A stretch of 18,339 nt of DNA from contig JACMQD010000492.1 of NCBI GenBank assembly GCA_014377155.1, positions 1 to 18,339 of the forward strand, read 5' to 3'. The notes under the pieces were generated by a model. It was not told where the DNA came from, ran no database searches, and saw only the letters and a program-made list of their open reading frames with translations. Positions 7,242 through 15,356 of this stretch are shown piece by piece; the first letter of the stretch is position 1; every line of letters begins with the position of its first letter. This DNA comes from Herminiimonas sp. (GTDB taxonomy: Bacteria > Pseudomonadota > Gammaproteobacteria > Burkholderiales > Burkholderiaceae). Both the position numbers and the translations under genes were made by a program.

Positions 7242-7688
7242 TTGACTCTGCACCTCGACGAAATCGACAACAAGATCCTGGCGCTGCTGATGGATAATGC
7301 GCGCCTTCCGGTCACCACCATTGCGCGCACGGTAGCAATCGCCCGTACCACCGCCATCGCGCGCATCACCAGCCTTGAAAAGCGCGGCGTCATTGCCGGT
7401 TACAGCGTGCGGCTCAATCAGGCAATGTATCAGCCGGCGGTACGTGCCTATGTCGGCATTGCGCTCGATCCGCGCAGCGGCGCCGGCTTCGTGAAAACCT
7501 TGCAACAAATGCCGGAAGTCGAAACCCTCTGCGCAGTCAGCGGCAGCAACGATTACATCCTGACCTTGTGCTGCCAGTCGCCGGCAGACCTCGACCGGTT
7601 ACTCGACCAGATCGGCGCGACGGAAGGGGTGCGACAAACGTCGACATCGATTATCCTGAGCAAGCGGATCGATCGAAGTCCGATTTAA
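7242..7688 (+). CDS. Lrp/AsnC family transcriptional regulator
   Basis: The 148-aa product has the standard layout: an N-terminal winged helix-turn-helix beginning LDEIDNKILALL (about 5-16) with its recognition helix near 36-50, and a C-terminal ligand-sensing RAM domain (about 65-145) containing the GSNDYILTL stretch. Such proteins bind amino acids or related small molecules and control nearby genes as octamers or dimers. The start must be the TTG at 7242: an in-frame TGA at 7227-7229 closes the frame upstream, no ATG precedes the conserved LDEID segment, and GTGAGA precedes the TTG. It is followed after 16 bp by a small unknown gene, probably co-transcribed. The effector and targets cannot be inferred; the orphan gene on the other side of the divergent region is one possible target. 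Confidence 0.92.
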   Translation: MTLHLDEIDNKILALLMDNARLPVTTIARTVAIARTTAIARITSLEKRGVIAGYSVRLNQAMYQPAVRAYVGIALDPRSGAGFVKTLQQMPEVETLCAVSGSNDYILTLCCQSPADLDRLLDQIGATEGVRQTSTSIILSKRIDRSPI

Positions 7689-7704
7689 CCTGAAGAGATA
7701 TCTG

Positions 7705-8043
7705 ATGAGCCTGATTCCAGAATCGAAGAAAAATCACCTGTGGCGCAAGACGATCTGGCATACCGACCCAGAAGAGCATCCGCTGGGGCCTAACCACACA
7801 GTCGAAGTGTACTGCAGCGAAGAATCCAACGGCTATGCAATCTGGTACGTGCGCAAACTCGCGCGCGACGACGGTCGCGGTGTGCGCGGCACCGACAATG
7901 GCGATTACCTGATTGCGTATTTTTCGCGTACATCGCGCGACGAAGCGATCGAACGCGCAGTGCTCATGGCCAACAGCGACCCCGCTCCCGATCGAATCAT
8001 CGCATCGCTCGACGCCCTGGCAGCGAGCGCGCAGAAAATGTAG
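7705..8043 (+). CDS. Unrecognised 112-aa protein downstream of the Lrp-type regulator
   Basis: Not recognised. A ribosome binding site (GAAGAGA) lies about 8 nt before the ATG, and the gene follows the Lrp-type regulator by 16 bp, so co-transcription is likely. The soluble, mixed-charge protein has an N-terminal half rich in aromatic and His/Trp residues (HLWRKTIWH near 11-19, YAIWYVRKL near 44-52), then a loop with GRGVRGTDNGDYLIAYF (about 57-73) and an acidic, helical C-terminus that starts SRDEAIERAVLMA. No signal peptide, membrane segment or catalytic motif is evident. The composition suggests a compact alpha/beta domain. Codon use resembles the neighbours, which supports a real gene. Confidence 0.75.
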   Translation: MSLIPESKKNHLWRKTIWHTDPEEHPLGPNHTVEVYCSEESNGYAIWYVRKLARDDGRGVRGTDNGDYLIAYFSRTSRDEAIERAVLMANSDPAPDRIIASLDALAASAQKM

Positions 8044-8071
8044 TCGATCATTCCGACAGACTGTAAAACAC

Positions 8072-9064
8072 CTATCCTGGCCATAAAGGCGGCTCGTCCA
8101 TCAAAGCGATTTGCTCGCGCAATTCCAGCACCCGGTCTTGCCAGTAGCGCTGGGTATTGAACCAGGGGAATGCAAGCGGGAAAGCCGGATCATCCCAGCG
8201 CCGTGCGATCCACGCAGAATAGTGAATCAGGCGCAAGGTGCGCAGTGCTTCTATCAGATGCAACTGCCGCGAGTCGAAATCGAAAAAATCCTCATAACCC
8301 GCGAGCAGGTCGGACAACTGCCGCACCATGTCGGCACGGTCTCCCGACAGCAGCATCCATAGGTCCTGCACCGCCGGACCCATCCGGCTGTCGTCGAAAT
8401 CGACGAAATGCGGACCATCGTCGGTCCACAATACATTGCCGGAATGGCAGTCACCGTGCAGCCGCAGGATCGCGACTTCGCCGGCACGGTCGAAGCAGCG
8501 ACGAATGCCATCGAGCGCTTGGGCCAGCACGCTTTGATATGCCGGCAACAATTCTCGAGGGATGAAATCATGCGACAGCAAAAAGTCGCGCGGTTCTTCG
8601 CCGAACGTGACGATATCGAGCGCCGGTCGCTCGCGAAACGGCGCGATCGCGCCAATCGCATGGATGCGGCCGAGAAAACGTCCCATCCATTCCAACGTTG
8701 CCGGGTTTTCCAGTTCCGGCGCACGGCCGCCACGCTTGTCGAATACCGCAAAGCGAAAACCGTTGAATTCCTGCAAGGTCGTGCCGTTGGACAGTGCTAG
8801 CGCAGGAACGACCGGCAATTCATGTTCGACCAGGGTGTTGACGAAGGCATGTTCCTCAAGAATGGCGGCGTCGCTCCAACGCATGGGGCGGTAGAATTTC
8901 GCCACCATCGGCGGGCCCTCCTCCATGCCGACTTGATAGACGCGGTTTTCGTAACTGTTCAGCGCGAGTAAGCGGCCGTCGCCGCGCACGCCCACGCTGT
9001 CGAGAGCATCGAGGACCAGGTCCGGGGAAAGGTCTGAAAACGAAGCAGGGAGTGTGGTATTCAT
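8072..9064 (-). CDS. srkA: SrkA/YihE-type stress response serine/threonine protein kinase
   Basis: The 330-aa product has the aminoglycoside-phosphotransferase-like kinase fold used by SrkA (YihE), a cytoplasmic Ser/Thr kinase that in E. coli protects against stress-induced death and counteracts MazEF. Visible residues: LNSYENRVYQV (36-46) in place of the glycine-rich loop, the ATP-anchoring K56 in VAKFYRP, the catalytic HGDCHSGN (203-210, D205 and N210) and the metal-binding VDFDD (221-225, D222). The length matches E. coli SrkA (328 aa). The start at 9064 has GGAAG just before it; another ATG nine bases upstream is possible. It converges with the small unknown gene and is divergent from the YecA-type gene. 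Confidence 0.93.
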   Translation of the reverse strand: MNTTLPASFSDLSPDLVLDALDSVGVRGDGRLLALNSYENRVYQVGMEEGPPMVAKFYRPMRWSDAAILEEHAFVNTLVEHELPVVPALALSNGTTLQEFNGFRFAVFDKRGGRAPELENPATLEWMGRFLGRIHAIGAIAPFRERPALDIVTFGEEPRDFLLSHDFIPRELLPAYQSVLAQALDGIRRCFDRAGEVAILRLHGDCHSGNVLWTDDGPHFVDFDDSRMGPAVQDLWMLLSGDRADMVRQLSDLLAGYEDFFDFDSRQLHLIEALRTLRLIHYSAWIARRWDDPAFPLAFPWFNTQRYWQDRVLELREQIALMDEPPLWPG

Positions 9065-9169
9065 GGCTTCCATTGTACGGGCTTGTTGCGCATCACCGGC
9101 ATGGATAAATGCCCCGCCGCCTGAGACAACGCGCTACACTACGCCCCTCTCCTGTCACTACTTTTTCCC

Positions 9170-9868
9170 ATGCATCTCGACCAGCCCCTGTCCGACAAAG
9201 AATTCAACGAGCTCGACAAATTCCTGCTGTCCGAGCGCTGCGCCGACGACGCCATGACGATGGATTCGTTGCACGGCTACCTGACGGCGCTGGTCATCGG
9301 GCCGGAAGACGTGCCGCTGGCCGAATGGCTGCCTCTGGTATGGGGACCGGCCGAGTCACAAACGCCGACCTTCAAGTCCGACAAGGAATTCCAGCACATC
9401 GTCGGTTTGATATCGCGGTTTCGCAACGAGATCGCAATTACCTTCGAAGTATCGCCGAAGGAATTCGAACCGCTGTTTTGTGAACATGAATGGGAAGGCA
9501 AGTCGGTACTCGACGGCGAGGCGTGGACCTGGGGATTCTGGGAAGGCATGAATATCCGCGCCGATGCGTGGGAGCCGATCTGGATATCGAACATTGCGCC
9601 ACTGATGCGACCGATCTATCTGCTCGGCGCCGAAGAAATCGAAGAAGCGGAAATGACGCTGGTCGACGATCCGGTCAAATGCCACAAGCTGACCATCGAA
9701 ATCGAAGCGGCGATTCCGGAAATCTACCGCTACTGGCAACCAGTGCGCAAATCCGGCGTCGTCACCGTCCAGCGTGAAACACCGAAAATCGGACGCAACG
9801 ACGAGTGTCCCTGCGGTAGCGGCATGAAGTACAAGAAATGTTGTGGCGCGACGCCGGCGACTGATTAA
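9170..9868 (+). CDS. YecA/UPF0149 family protein with C-terminal SEC-C zinc motif
   Basis: The 232-aa product begins with the UPF0149 (YgfB/YecA) domain (about 8-190), shown by the early [15 protein letters not shown] stretch and the tryptophan-rich WTWGFWEGM segment. It ends with a SEC-C motif, [13 protein letters not shown] at 213-225, whose Cys213, Cys215, Cys224 and Cys225 should bind zinc. SEC-C is the motif at the SecA C-terminus, and YecA proteins are reported to contact ribosomes or the SecB/Sec machinery through it; the exact role is poorly defined. No ribosome binding site is obvious at the ATG, but the domain begins right after it. The gene is transcribed away from srkA and converges on orn. 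Confidence 0.92.
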   Translation: MHLDQPLSDKEFNELDKFLLSERCADDAMTMDSLHGYLTALVIGPEDVPLAEWLPLVWGPAESQTPTFKSDKEFQHIVGLISRFRNEIAITFEVSPKEFEPLFCEHEWEGKSVLDGEAWTWGFWEGMNIRADAWEPIWISNIAPLMRPIYLLGAEEIEEAEMTLVDDPVKCHKLTIEIEAAIPEIYRYWQPVRKSGVVTVQRETPKIGRNDECPCGSGMKYKKCCGATPATD

Positions 9869-9898
9869 ATTGCGGAAGACCGGCGCCCGCCAGTCAGG

Positions 9899-10489
9899 CT
9901 ATTCCTTGATGAAATGCTCGCGGTAGTAACGCAATTCTTCGATCGACTCGACGATATCAGCAAGCGCAGTGTGCTTCTGGTGTTTCTTGAAGCCAGTGGC
10001 AATTTCCGGTTTCCAGCGCTTGCATAGTTCTTTCAGTGTCGATACGTCCAGATTGCGGTAATGAAAAAAGGCTTCCAGCTTCGGCATGCCGCGCACCATG
10101 AAACGGCGATCCTGGCAAATCGAGTTGCCGCACATCGGCGCTTTTCCGGCAGGCACATGGAGTTTCAGGAAATCGATCAGTGTCGCTTCGGCCTCGGCTT
10201 CGGTGACGGTGGACGCCTTGACGCGTTCAATCAGCCCGGAGCGGCCATGGGTGCCCTTGTTCCAGGAGTCCATCTTGTCCAGCGCCTCGTCGGATTGATG
10301 GATCGCAAAAACCGGGCCTTCTGCCAGAACGTTCAGGTTGGAATCGGTCACGATCACCGCAATTTCGATAATGAGATCGTTATCCGGGTCCAGCCCCGTC
10401 ATTTCCATATCGACCCAGACCAGGTTGAATTCGTTGGGACGGGCGGGCGTCGCCGCGTCGGATACTGTTATCTCAGTGGGTTGTGACAT
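9899..10489 (-). CDS. orn: Oligoribonuclease
   Basis: Orn degrades 2-5-nt RNAs to mononucleotides and completes c-di-GMP turnover by cleaving pGpG. The 196-aa protein has the DEDDh exonuclease residues: D27 and E29 in [11 protein letters not shown]127 in CQDRRFM, and H173 plus D178 in [10 protein letters not shown], followed by the typical ELRYYREHF end. The ATG at 10489 has AAGGA seven bases upstream; the frame extends 13 codons further with no support. Its start is 42 bp from that of the divergent M48 peptidase gene, so the two promoters overlap or lie in each other's coding region. It may link functionally to the c-di-GMP enzyme at the window's left end. Confidence 0.97.
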   Translation of the reverse strand: MSQPTEITVSDAATPARPNEFNLVWVDMEMTGLDPDNDLIIEIAVIVTDSNLNVLAEGPVFAIHQSDEALDKMDSWNKGTHGRSGLIERVKASTVTEAEAEATLIDFLKLHVPAGKAPMCGNSICQDRRFMVRGMPKLEAFFHYRNLDVSTLKELCKRWKPEIATGFKKHQKHTALADIVESIEELRYYREHFIKE

Positions 10490-10531
10490 AATTGATTCCT
10501 TCGGAATCCGCCATTTTCGCACAGGCACAGA

Positions 10532-11797
10532 ATGACCCCACTTTTGTTTTCAACTTTGTTTGTCGGTTTTTTGATTGTCGCCCTCGTAGTCCAGTTCTGG
10601 CTCGCTTCAAGGCAAATCCGCCACATCAACCTTAACCGTCATGCAGTACCGGCCGATTTCGCCGGAAAAGTGTCGCTCGACGCGCACCAGAAGGCAGCCG
10701 ATTACACCATCGCCAAGACCAAACTGAGCATGCTGAGCCTGATCGTCAGCACCGTCGTGCTGGTTGGATTCACCTTGCTGGGCGGTCTGCAATGGTTATC
10801 GGTTGTCATTTTTGGTCTTACCGGCGCCGGCATGGCGTACGAAATCAGCCTGTTGCTGGCCTTCGTGGCGATTTCTGGCCTGATCGATTTACCGTTTAAC
10901 TTCTACAAGCAGTTCGTGCTGGAAGAAAAATTCGGCTTTAACAAAATGACGGTCAAGTTGTTCGTTCTCGACATGCTCAAGGGCCTCGGTCTGGGTCTGG
11001 TATTGGGCTTGCCGCTGGTATGGGTGATTTTGACGCTGATGGATAAGTCGGGCGATTTGTGGTGGCTGTATGCGTGGGCAGTATGGAGCGGTTTTCAATT
11101 GTTGATGCTGGTACTTTTTCCCACGTTGATTGCACCGCTGTTCAACAAGTTCGTGCCGCTCGACGACGCGGCACTGCGCACCCGCATCGAAGCCCTGATG
11201 CAGCGCGTCGGTTTCGCTTCGCAAGGCCTGTTCGTGATGGATGGCTCGAAGCGCAGCGCGCATGGCAACGCGTATTTTTCCGGATTCGGCGCGGCCAAGC
11301 GCATCGTGTTTTTCGACACCCTGCTGTCGCGGCTGGCGCCGCATGAAATCGAAGCGGTACTGGCCCACGAACTCGGGCATTTCAAACTCAAGCATATCGT
11401 CAAAAGGATTTCGATGATGTTCGCGTTTTCGCTGATCTTTTTGGCGATTCTGGGTTATCTCAAAACACAAACCTGGTTTTACACGGGGCTGGGCGTTGAT
11501 CCGATGCTGCTCGCAAGCGGCGGCGGCAATAATGCGATGGCGCTGATCCTGTTCATGCTGGTACTGCCGGTGTTTACGTTCCTGCTGTCGCCGCTGACCT
11601 CGATCGGGTCTCGCAAGCACGAATTCGAAGCAGACGCGTTTGCTGCAAAACATACCAATGCCGGCGATCTGGTCTCGGCGCTGGTCAAACTGTACGAAGA
11701 CAACGCCTCGACGCTCACGCCGGACCCGCTGCACTCCGCATTTTACGATTCGCATCCACATGCATCGATACGCATCAACAAGCTTCTCGCAAGCTGA
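10532..11797 (+). CDS. Membrane M48 (Ste24-like) zinc metallopeptidase
   Basis: The 421-aa inner-membrane protein matches the CAAX-prenyl-protease-type (Ste24) branch of family M48 rather than HtpX proper, because of its length and long N-terminal domain. The zinc site is HELGH at 279-283, with E364 in [10 protein letters not shown] as third ligand, and the end has the usual [11 protein letters not shown]. Hydrophobic segments are near 3-24, 66-84, 90-115, 150-170, 178-200, 295-310 and 336-355. In bacteria these proteases probably act in membrane protein quality control, since prenylated CAAX substrates are absent. It is the first gene of a tight plus-strand run: phhB follows after 13 bp and rsgA 34 bp after that. 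Confidence 0.95.
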   Translation: MTPLLFSTLFVGFLIVALVVQFWLASRQIRHINLNRHAVPADFAGKVSLDAHQKAADYTIAKTKLSMLSLIVSTVVLVGFTLLGGLQWLSVVIFGLTGAGMAYEISLLLAFVAISGLIDLPFNFYKQFVLEEKFGFNKMTVKLFVLDMLKGLGLGLVLGLPLVWVILTLMDKSGDLWWLYAWAVWSGFQLLMLVLFPTLIAPLFNKFVPLDDAALRTRIEALMQRVGFASQGLFVMDGSKRSAHGNAYFSGFGAAKRIVFFDTLLSRLAPHEIEAVLAHELGHFKLKHIVKRISMMFAFSLIFLAILGYLKTQTWFYTGLGVDPMLLASGGGNNAMALILFMLVLPVFTFLLSPLTSIGSRKHEFEADAFAAKHTNAGDLVSALVKLYEDNASTLTPDPLHSAFYDSHPHASIRINKLLAS

Positions 11798-11810
11798 TCA
11801 AGGGGACCGC

Positions 11811-12161
11811 ATGATAACGACTTCCGCACTGACTGAAAAAAAATGCCGCCATCTCGACACCGGCTTGCGCGATGCCGAGCTTCCGGAGTATCTTGCCGCT
11901 GTCCCGGGCTGGACGCTGCGGGACGCCAAGCTGACGCAGGATTTCGCTTTCAAGAACTATCATGAAACACTGGCGTTCATCAATGCCATCGCCTATGTCA
12001 TCCACGCCGAAGATCACCATCCCGAGCTGGTGGTGACCTACAGCCACTGCGTAGTGAAGTTCGATACCCATTCGATCAACGGCGGAACCGGCGGCATTTC
12101 GGAAAACGATTTCATCTGCGCCGCCAAGGTCGGCGCGATCTACCAGCAATCTTTTTCATGA
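11811..12161 (+). CDS. phhB: Pterin-4a-carbinolamine dehydratase
   Basis: PCD/PhhB dehydrates 4a-hydroxytetrahydrobiopterin to recycle the pterin cofactor of aromatic amino acid hydroxylases, mainly phenylalanine hydroxylase. The 116-aa product carries the family core: [12 protein letters not shown] (66-77) with the active-site pair H69/H70, then H87 in DTHS and the [12 protein letters not shown] end. Between them lies a slightly enlarged glycine-rich loop (NGGTGG, 90-95). The ATG at 11811 has a strong AAGGGG ribosome binding site; the longer in-frame reading overlaps the peptidase gene and is not credible. Its position inside a processing/ribosome cluster, without a hydroxylase gene, suggests the partner gene lies elsewhere. 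Confidence 0.94.
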   Translation: MITTSALTEKKCRHLDTGLRDAELPEYLAAVPGWTLRDAKLTQDFAFKNYHETLAFINAIAYVIHAEDHHPELVVTYSHCVVKFDTHSINGGTGGISENDFICAAKVGAIYQQSFS

Positions 12162-12195
12162 GCGCCAGAAAGCCGCGCCAGCAATTATTCAGACA

Positions 12196-13092
12196 ATGAC
12201 CACCACAATCACCGGTACCATCATCGCCGCCCACGGGCGTCATTACCTGGCACAGGTCGGGCAAGACAAGATCCAGTGCGTGACGCGCGGCAAGAAAAGC
12301 GACATAGCCGTCGGCGATGTCGTCAATCTTCAGATGACATCCAAGAATCAGGGCGTCATCGAATCGATCGCCGATCGCAGTACGCTGCTGTACCGCTCGG
12401 ACCAGTACAAGTCCAAGCTGCTCGCAGCCAATGTCACACAGTTGTTCATCGTGGTGGCGACCGAGCCGGGCTTTGCAGATGACCTGATTTCGCGTTCGCT
12501 GGTAGCGGCCGAAGCATCCGGCGTAGCCGCGCACATCGTCCTCAACAAGATCGACGTGGTGGCATCGCTGGAAAAGACCCGCAAGCGTCTGGAATTCTAT
12601 TCCGGCCTGGGCTATCCGGTACACGAGGTCTCGGCCCGCACCCGACCGGAGGAGACGGTTGCCCTGCTTGCGCCGCTGATGCAAGGACAGTCGACCATCC
12701 TGATCGGCCAGTCCGGCATGGGCAAGTCGTCGCTGATCAACCTGCTGGTGCCAGGTGCCGACATCGCGGTGCGCGAGATTTCGGCAGCGCTCGACACCGG
12801 CAAGCACACCACGACCTTTACGCGCCTGTACCAGACCGATCCGACCACGGCGATCATCGATTCGCCGGGTTTTCAGGAATTCGGGTTGTACCAGCTAAGC
12901 GAGGGCATGCTGGAGCGTGCATTCCCGGAATTCGAACCGTTTCTTGGCAGGTGCAAGTTCTATAACTGCCATCATGTCAACGAACCGGAATGCACGGTGC
13001 TGGCGGCGGTCAAGGACGGCAAGATCGCGCCGATGCGTCATGCGCTTTATTTGCAATTACGGCATGAATCGATGCAGACGATCGGGTACTGA
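12196..13092 (+). CDS. rsgA: Ribosome small-subunit maturation GTPase RsgA (EngC/YjeQ)
   Basis: RsgA is a circularly permuted GTPase that binds the 30S subunit late in assembly and releases maturation factors. In the 298-aa product the GTPase motifs appear in permuted order: NKID (G4, 117-120) comes before GQSGMGKSS (G1, 171-179) and DSPG (G3, 222-225). An N-terminal OB-fold covers about 1-70, and the C-terminal zinc motif has C253, C258, H260 and C266. The protein is shorter than E. coli RsgA (350 aa), mostly at both ends, and close to the Bacillus form. It is the last gene of the peptidase-phhB-rsgA run and converges on the LPMO gene without a visible terminator. Confidence 0.97.
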   Translation: MTTTITGTIIAAHGRHYLAQVGQDKIQCVTRGKKSDIAVGDVVNLQMTSKNQGVIESIADRSTLLYRSDQYKSKLLAANVTQLFIVVATEPGFADDLISRSLVAAEASGVAAHIVLNKIDVVASLEKTRKRLEFYSGLGYPVHEVSARTRPEETVALLAPLMQGQSTILIGQSGMGKSSLINLLVPGADIAVREISAALDTGKHTTTFTRLYQTDPTTAIIDSPGFQEFGLYQLSEGMLERAFPEFEPFLGRCKFYNCHHVNEPECTVLAAVKDGKIAPMRHALYLQLRHESMQTIGY

Positions 13093-13147
13093 TCGTTATC
13101 GGGTCGGACTTTTCTGCCCATTACGCCAACCTACCTTGCCCGGATGA

Positions 13148-14119
13148 TCATCTGGTAATCGTCCATGCGCTCTGCCAGGCCGAACCAACGCCCGGCTCGT
13201 ACTGGTTCGATCCCGCATTCCACTGCGCGCAGTAGCCACTGTTCGGCCAGGGCTTGCATTGGTAAATTTGGCCAGTGGCCGTATGCAGCACCGTTGTTCC
13301 GGCCCGATAATTGGCAAGCGAATCGGGAAAGACGAAATCAGCTTTCGACAAACGCGTCAGCAATGAGGACGGTCGGCTAACAGTTGCCACCGGAATCGGC
13401 ACTGACGGTAGCGTGGCGACCTCGACTGGCACTGGCAGTGGTACTGGCTCGCTTGACGGCATCGGTCGGACTGGTGCCGTCGCGACTGCGTTGCCGCCAT
13501 CAAACATGACGTCCACGACATTGTAAAAACTGTTGGCCGTATCGCCGATTTCCCATACCCCGAGGATAATTTGATAACCGCTGCGTTGCGGCACGTCGCA
13601 CGCATGCGTAACTTCCCCCGGGGGCTGCCGCATGCCGCCGTCAACGACGCAGAACGGCGCCGCCTCGAAGCTCGAACGGGTCAGCTTCCTATCCGGATTC
13701 CAGTCTGACCGGGTGATGTAATAACGCCATGCTCGGGTAGCATGATGGGCGGTAAAGCGCCACGTGAATTCGCCGCGACCGGACTGCATGCGCCGTTTTG
13801 TCCAGCGTGCCGCGGTCTGTTCGTCGAGGTCCCCGAACTGCGTAATATTTGCACTGGCAAGATGGCCGTCGGCGGCGCCCTGCTGCAAAAACACAGAACT
13901 AGCCTCGAGGCTCTGCGGCTCGTAGCGAATTCCGCCGCAATTGCCGTTGGCACCCTGCTGGCATAAATAGGCGCGCGACCCGGGATTGCTGACGAATCCA
14001 TGCGCAGACACCCCGGCAGTAGCCAGCGACAAGATAGAACCAAGTAATAGCGCAGCTTTATTCAAGATATCAATGGCCCGTTCGCAATGCGCGATTAAGC
14101 TGGCGCAAGTAGTTTGCAT
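13148..14119 (-). CDS. Secreted AA10 lytic polysaccharide monooxygenase with chitin-binding-type module
   Basis: AA10 LPMOs are copper enzymes that oxidatively cleave chitin or cellulose. Counting from the ATG at 14119 (323 aa), a signal peptide ends at VSA-H, leaving His40 as the mature first residue. His40 and His126 (in TAHHAT, the site of the usual TAPH) form the copper brace, and F198 in NSFYNVVDV matches the axial Phe of chitin-active members such as CBP21 and GbpA. A Pro/Val/Ser linker (about 208-262) leads to a C-terminal module (about 268-323) with YQCKPWP, SGYC, YEPG and a final AWT, resembling CBM5/12/73 chitin binders. The n-region before the hydrophobic core is long (about 21 residues), and no ribosome binding site is evident, so a later start is possible. 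No chitinase is adjacent. Confidence 0.93.
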   Translation of the reverse strand: MQTTCASLIAHCERAIDILNKAALLLGSILSLATAGVSAHGFVSNPGSRAYLCQQGANGNCGGIRYEPQSLEASSVFLQQGAADGHLASANITQFGDLDEQTAARWTKRRMQSGRGEFTWRFTAHHATRAWRYYITRSDWNPDRKLTRSSFEAAPFCVVDGGMRQPPGEVTHACDVPQRSGYQIILGVWEIGDTANSFYNVVDVMFDGGNAVATAPVRPMPSSEPVPLPVPVEVATLPSVPIPVATVSRPSSLLTRLSKADFVFPDSLANYRAGTTVLHTATGQIYQCKPWPNSGYCAQWNAGSNQYEPGVGSAWQSAWTITR

Positions 14120-14120
14120 C

Positions 14121-14143
14121 GGCAACGATCGTAAGGCAACGAT
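14121..14143. repeat. 9-bp direct repeat immediately upstream of the LPMO gene
   Basis: GGCAACGAT occurs at 14121-14129 and 14135-14143, a 14-bp period, directly before the LPMO start codon on the minus strand. It may be a small duplication or a pair of regulator sites in the leader. Confidence 0.35.
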
Positions 14144-14256
14144 AGTCGAAAAATAGTTCCAAAAAACAAGTTAATTTATTGAACGGGACGAGTCCAACCG
14201 CTCCTGCGATGTATTCCCGGGATCAGGCCGAACCGCAGCGTGCCGCAGAGCGAGGC

Positions 14257-14285
14257 TGTTTTTCCACTCCCAAAACATTTATAAT
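14257..14285 (+). promoter_or_regulatory. Probable argF promoter
   Basis: A perfect -10 TATAAT stands at 14280-14285; 17 bp upstream is TGTTTT (14257-14262), a poor -35. Transcription would start near 14292, giving a leader of roughly 46 nt that is mostly taken up by a GC-rich hairpin. Confidence 0.45.
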
Positions 14286-14302
14286 CATTTTGTTACCACC
14301 AC

Positions 14303-14333
14303 CGGCGGCAGGCCAAGCCCTCGCCGCCGTTTT
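14303..14333 (+). promoter_or_regulatory. GC-rich leader hairpin with T-run before argF, possible attenuator
   Basis: CGGCGGC (14303-14309) pairs perfectly with GCCGCCG (14323-14329); inside, GGC (14311-14313) can pair with GCC (14317-14319). TTTT follows at 14330-14333, only four bases before the ATG at 14338. The form is that of an intrinsic terminator or of a structure masking ribosome entry, and no ribosome binding site is visible. Regulation of arginine synthesis at this point is inference. Confidence 0.4.
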
Positions 14334-14337
14334 CATT

Positions 14338-15252
14338 ATGGCCATCAAACATTTCCTGCAATTTTCCGACCTCTCGCTGGATGAGTATGCGCATCTGATC
14401 GAACGCGCGCGTCTTATCAAACGCAAGTTCAAGAATTATGAGCCACATCATCCGCTGCTTGACCGTACGCTGGTCATGGTGTTCGAGAAAAATTCGACTC
14501 GAACCCGGCTGTCTTTCGAGGCAGGCATGCACCAGCTCGGCGGCGCGGCGATCTATCTTAATACCCGCGATAGCCAGCTCGGCCGCGGCGAGCCGGTCGA
14601 AGATGCGGCGCAGGTCATGTCGCGCATGTGCGATGTCATCATGATTCGTACGTTTGGACAGGACATCATCGACCGCTTCGCCGCGCATTCGCGGGTACCG
14701 GTCATCAACGGTCTGACCAACGAACATCATCCGTGCCAGGTACTGGCCGATGTCTTCACGTTCATCGAGCATCGCGGCTCGATCGCCGGCAAGACCGTGG
14801 CGTGGATCGGCGACGCCAACAACATGCTGTATTCATGGTTGCAGGCCGCGGAAGTATTCGGCTTTCAGGTCAATGTCTCGACCCCGAAAGGCTACGACAT
14901 CGATCCACAACTGGTGTCGTCTACGAATAACCGCTATACCGTATTCGCCAATCCGTCCGACGCCTGCGCAGACGCGCATCTGGTCACGACCGACGTTTGG
15001 ACCAGCATGGGATTCGAGGAAGAAAATGCGGCGCGCTTAAAAGCATTCGACGGCTGGATCGTCGATTCGGCCAAGATGCAGCGGGCCCGTCCAGATGCGC
15101 TGTTCATGCATTGCCTGCCGGCGCATCGCGGTGAGGAAGTGGCCGCCGATGTCATCGACGGTCCTCAATCGGTGGTGTGGGACGAAGCGGAAAACCGATT
15201 GCATGTGCAAAAGGCGCTGCTGGAGTATCTGGTACTGGGCAAGGTCGCGTGA
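14338..15252 (+). CDS. argF: Ornithine carbamoyltransferase
   Basis: ArgF joins carbamoyl phosphate to ornithine to make citrulline in the cytoplasm. The 304-aa product has the carbamoyl-phosphate motif STRTR (53-57), HPCQ (131-134), the ornithine-binding WTSMG (221-225) and the catalytic HCLP (258-261), with the length normal for the anabolic enzyme. The start is the ATG of MAIKHFLQFSDLS, the usual family beginning; the frame runs on upstream to 14179 but that extension is unlike any OTC. Unusually for this neighbourhood, there is no ribosome binding site, and a terminator-like hairpin sits right before the start. argG follows after 104 bp, so the two consecutive pathway steps are adjacent. 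Confidence 0.97.
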   Translation: MAIKHFLQFSDLSLDEYAHLIERARLIKRKFKNYEPHHPLLDRTLVMVFEKNSTRTRLSFEAGMHQLGGAAIYLNTRDSQLGRGEPVEDAAQVMSRMCDVIMIRTFGQDIIDRFAAHSRVPVINGLTNEHHPCQVLADVFTFIEHRGSIAGKTVAWIGDANNMLYSWLQAAEVFGFQVNVSTPKGYDIDPQLVSSTNNRYTVFANPSDACADAHLVTTDVWTSMGFEEENAARLKAFDGWIVDSAKMQRARPDALFMHCLPAHRGEEVAADVIDGPQSVVWDEAENRLHVQKALLEYLVLGKVA

Positions 15253-15356
15253 CACGCCCTTGTGGAAGTCGGCATGGCGCGGTCAATGCAATCATTGTCG
15301 CCCCGTAGGTGGTTCAGAATTTGTCGAATTTGATTGAAGATTGAAAGAAAGAGAAC

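Noticed and set aside
10889..11761. 290-aa minus-strand frame
   Set aside because: Antisense shadow of the M48 peptidase gene, with abnormal Gln/His/Arg composition.
12112..12807. 231-aa minus-strand frame
   Set aside because: Antisense to rsgA, whose GTPase and zinc motifs are intact.
14179..14337. 53-codon N-terminal extension of argF
   Set aside because: It includes the promoter and leader hairpin and is unlike any ornithine carbamoyltransferase.
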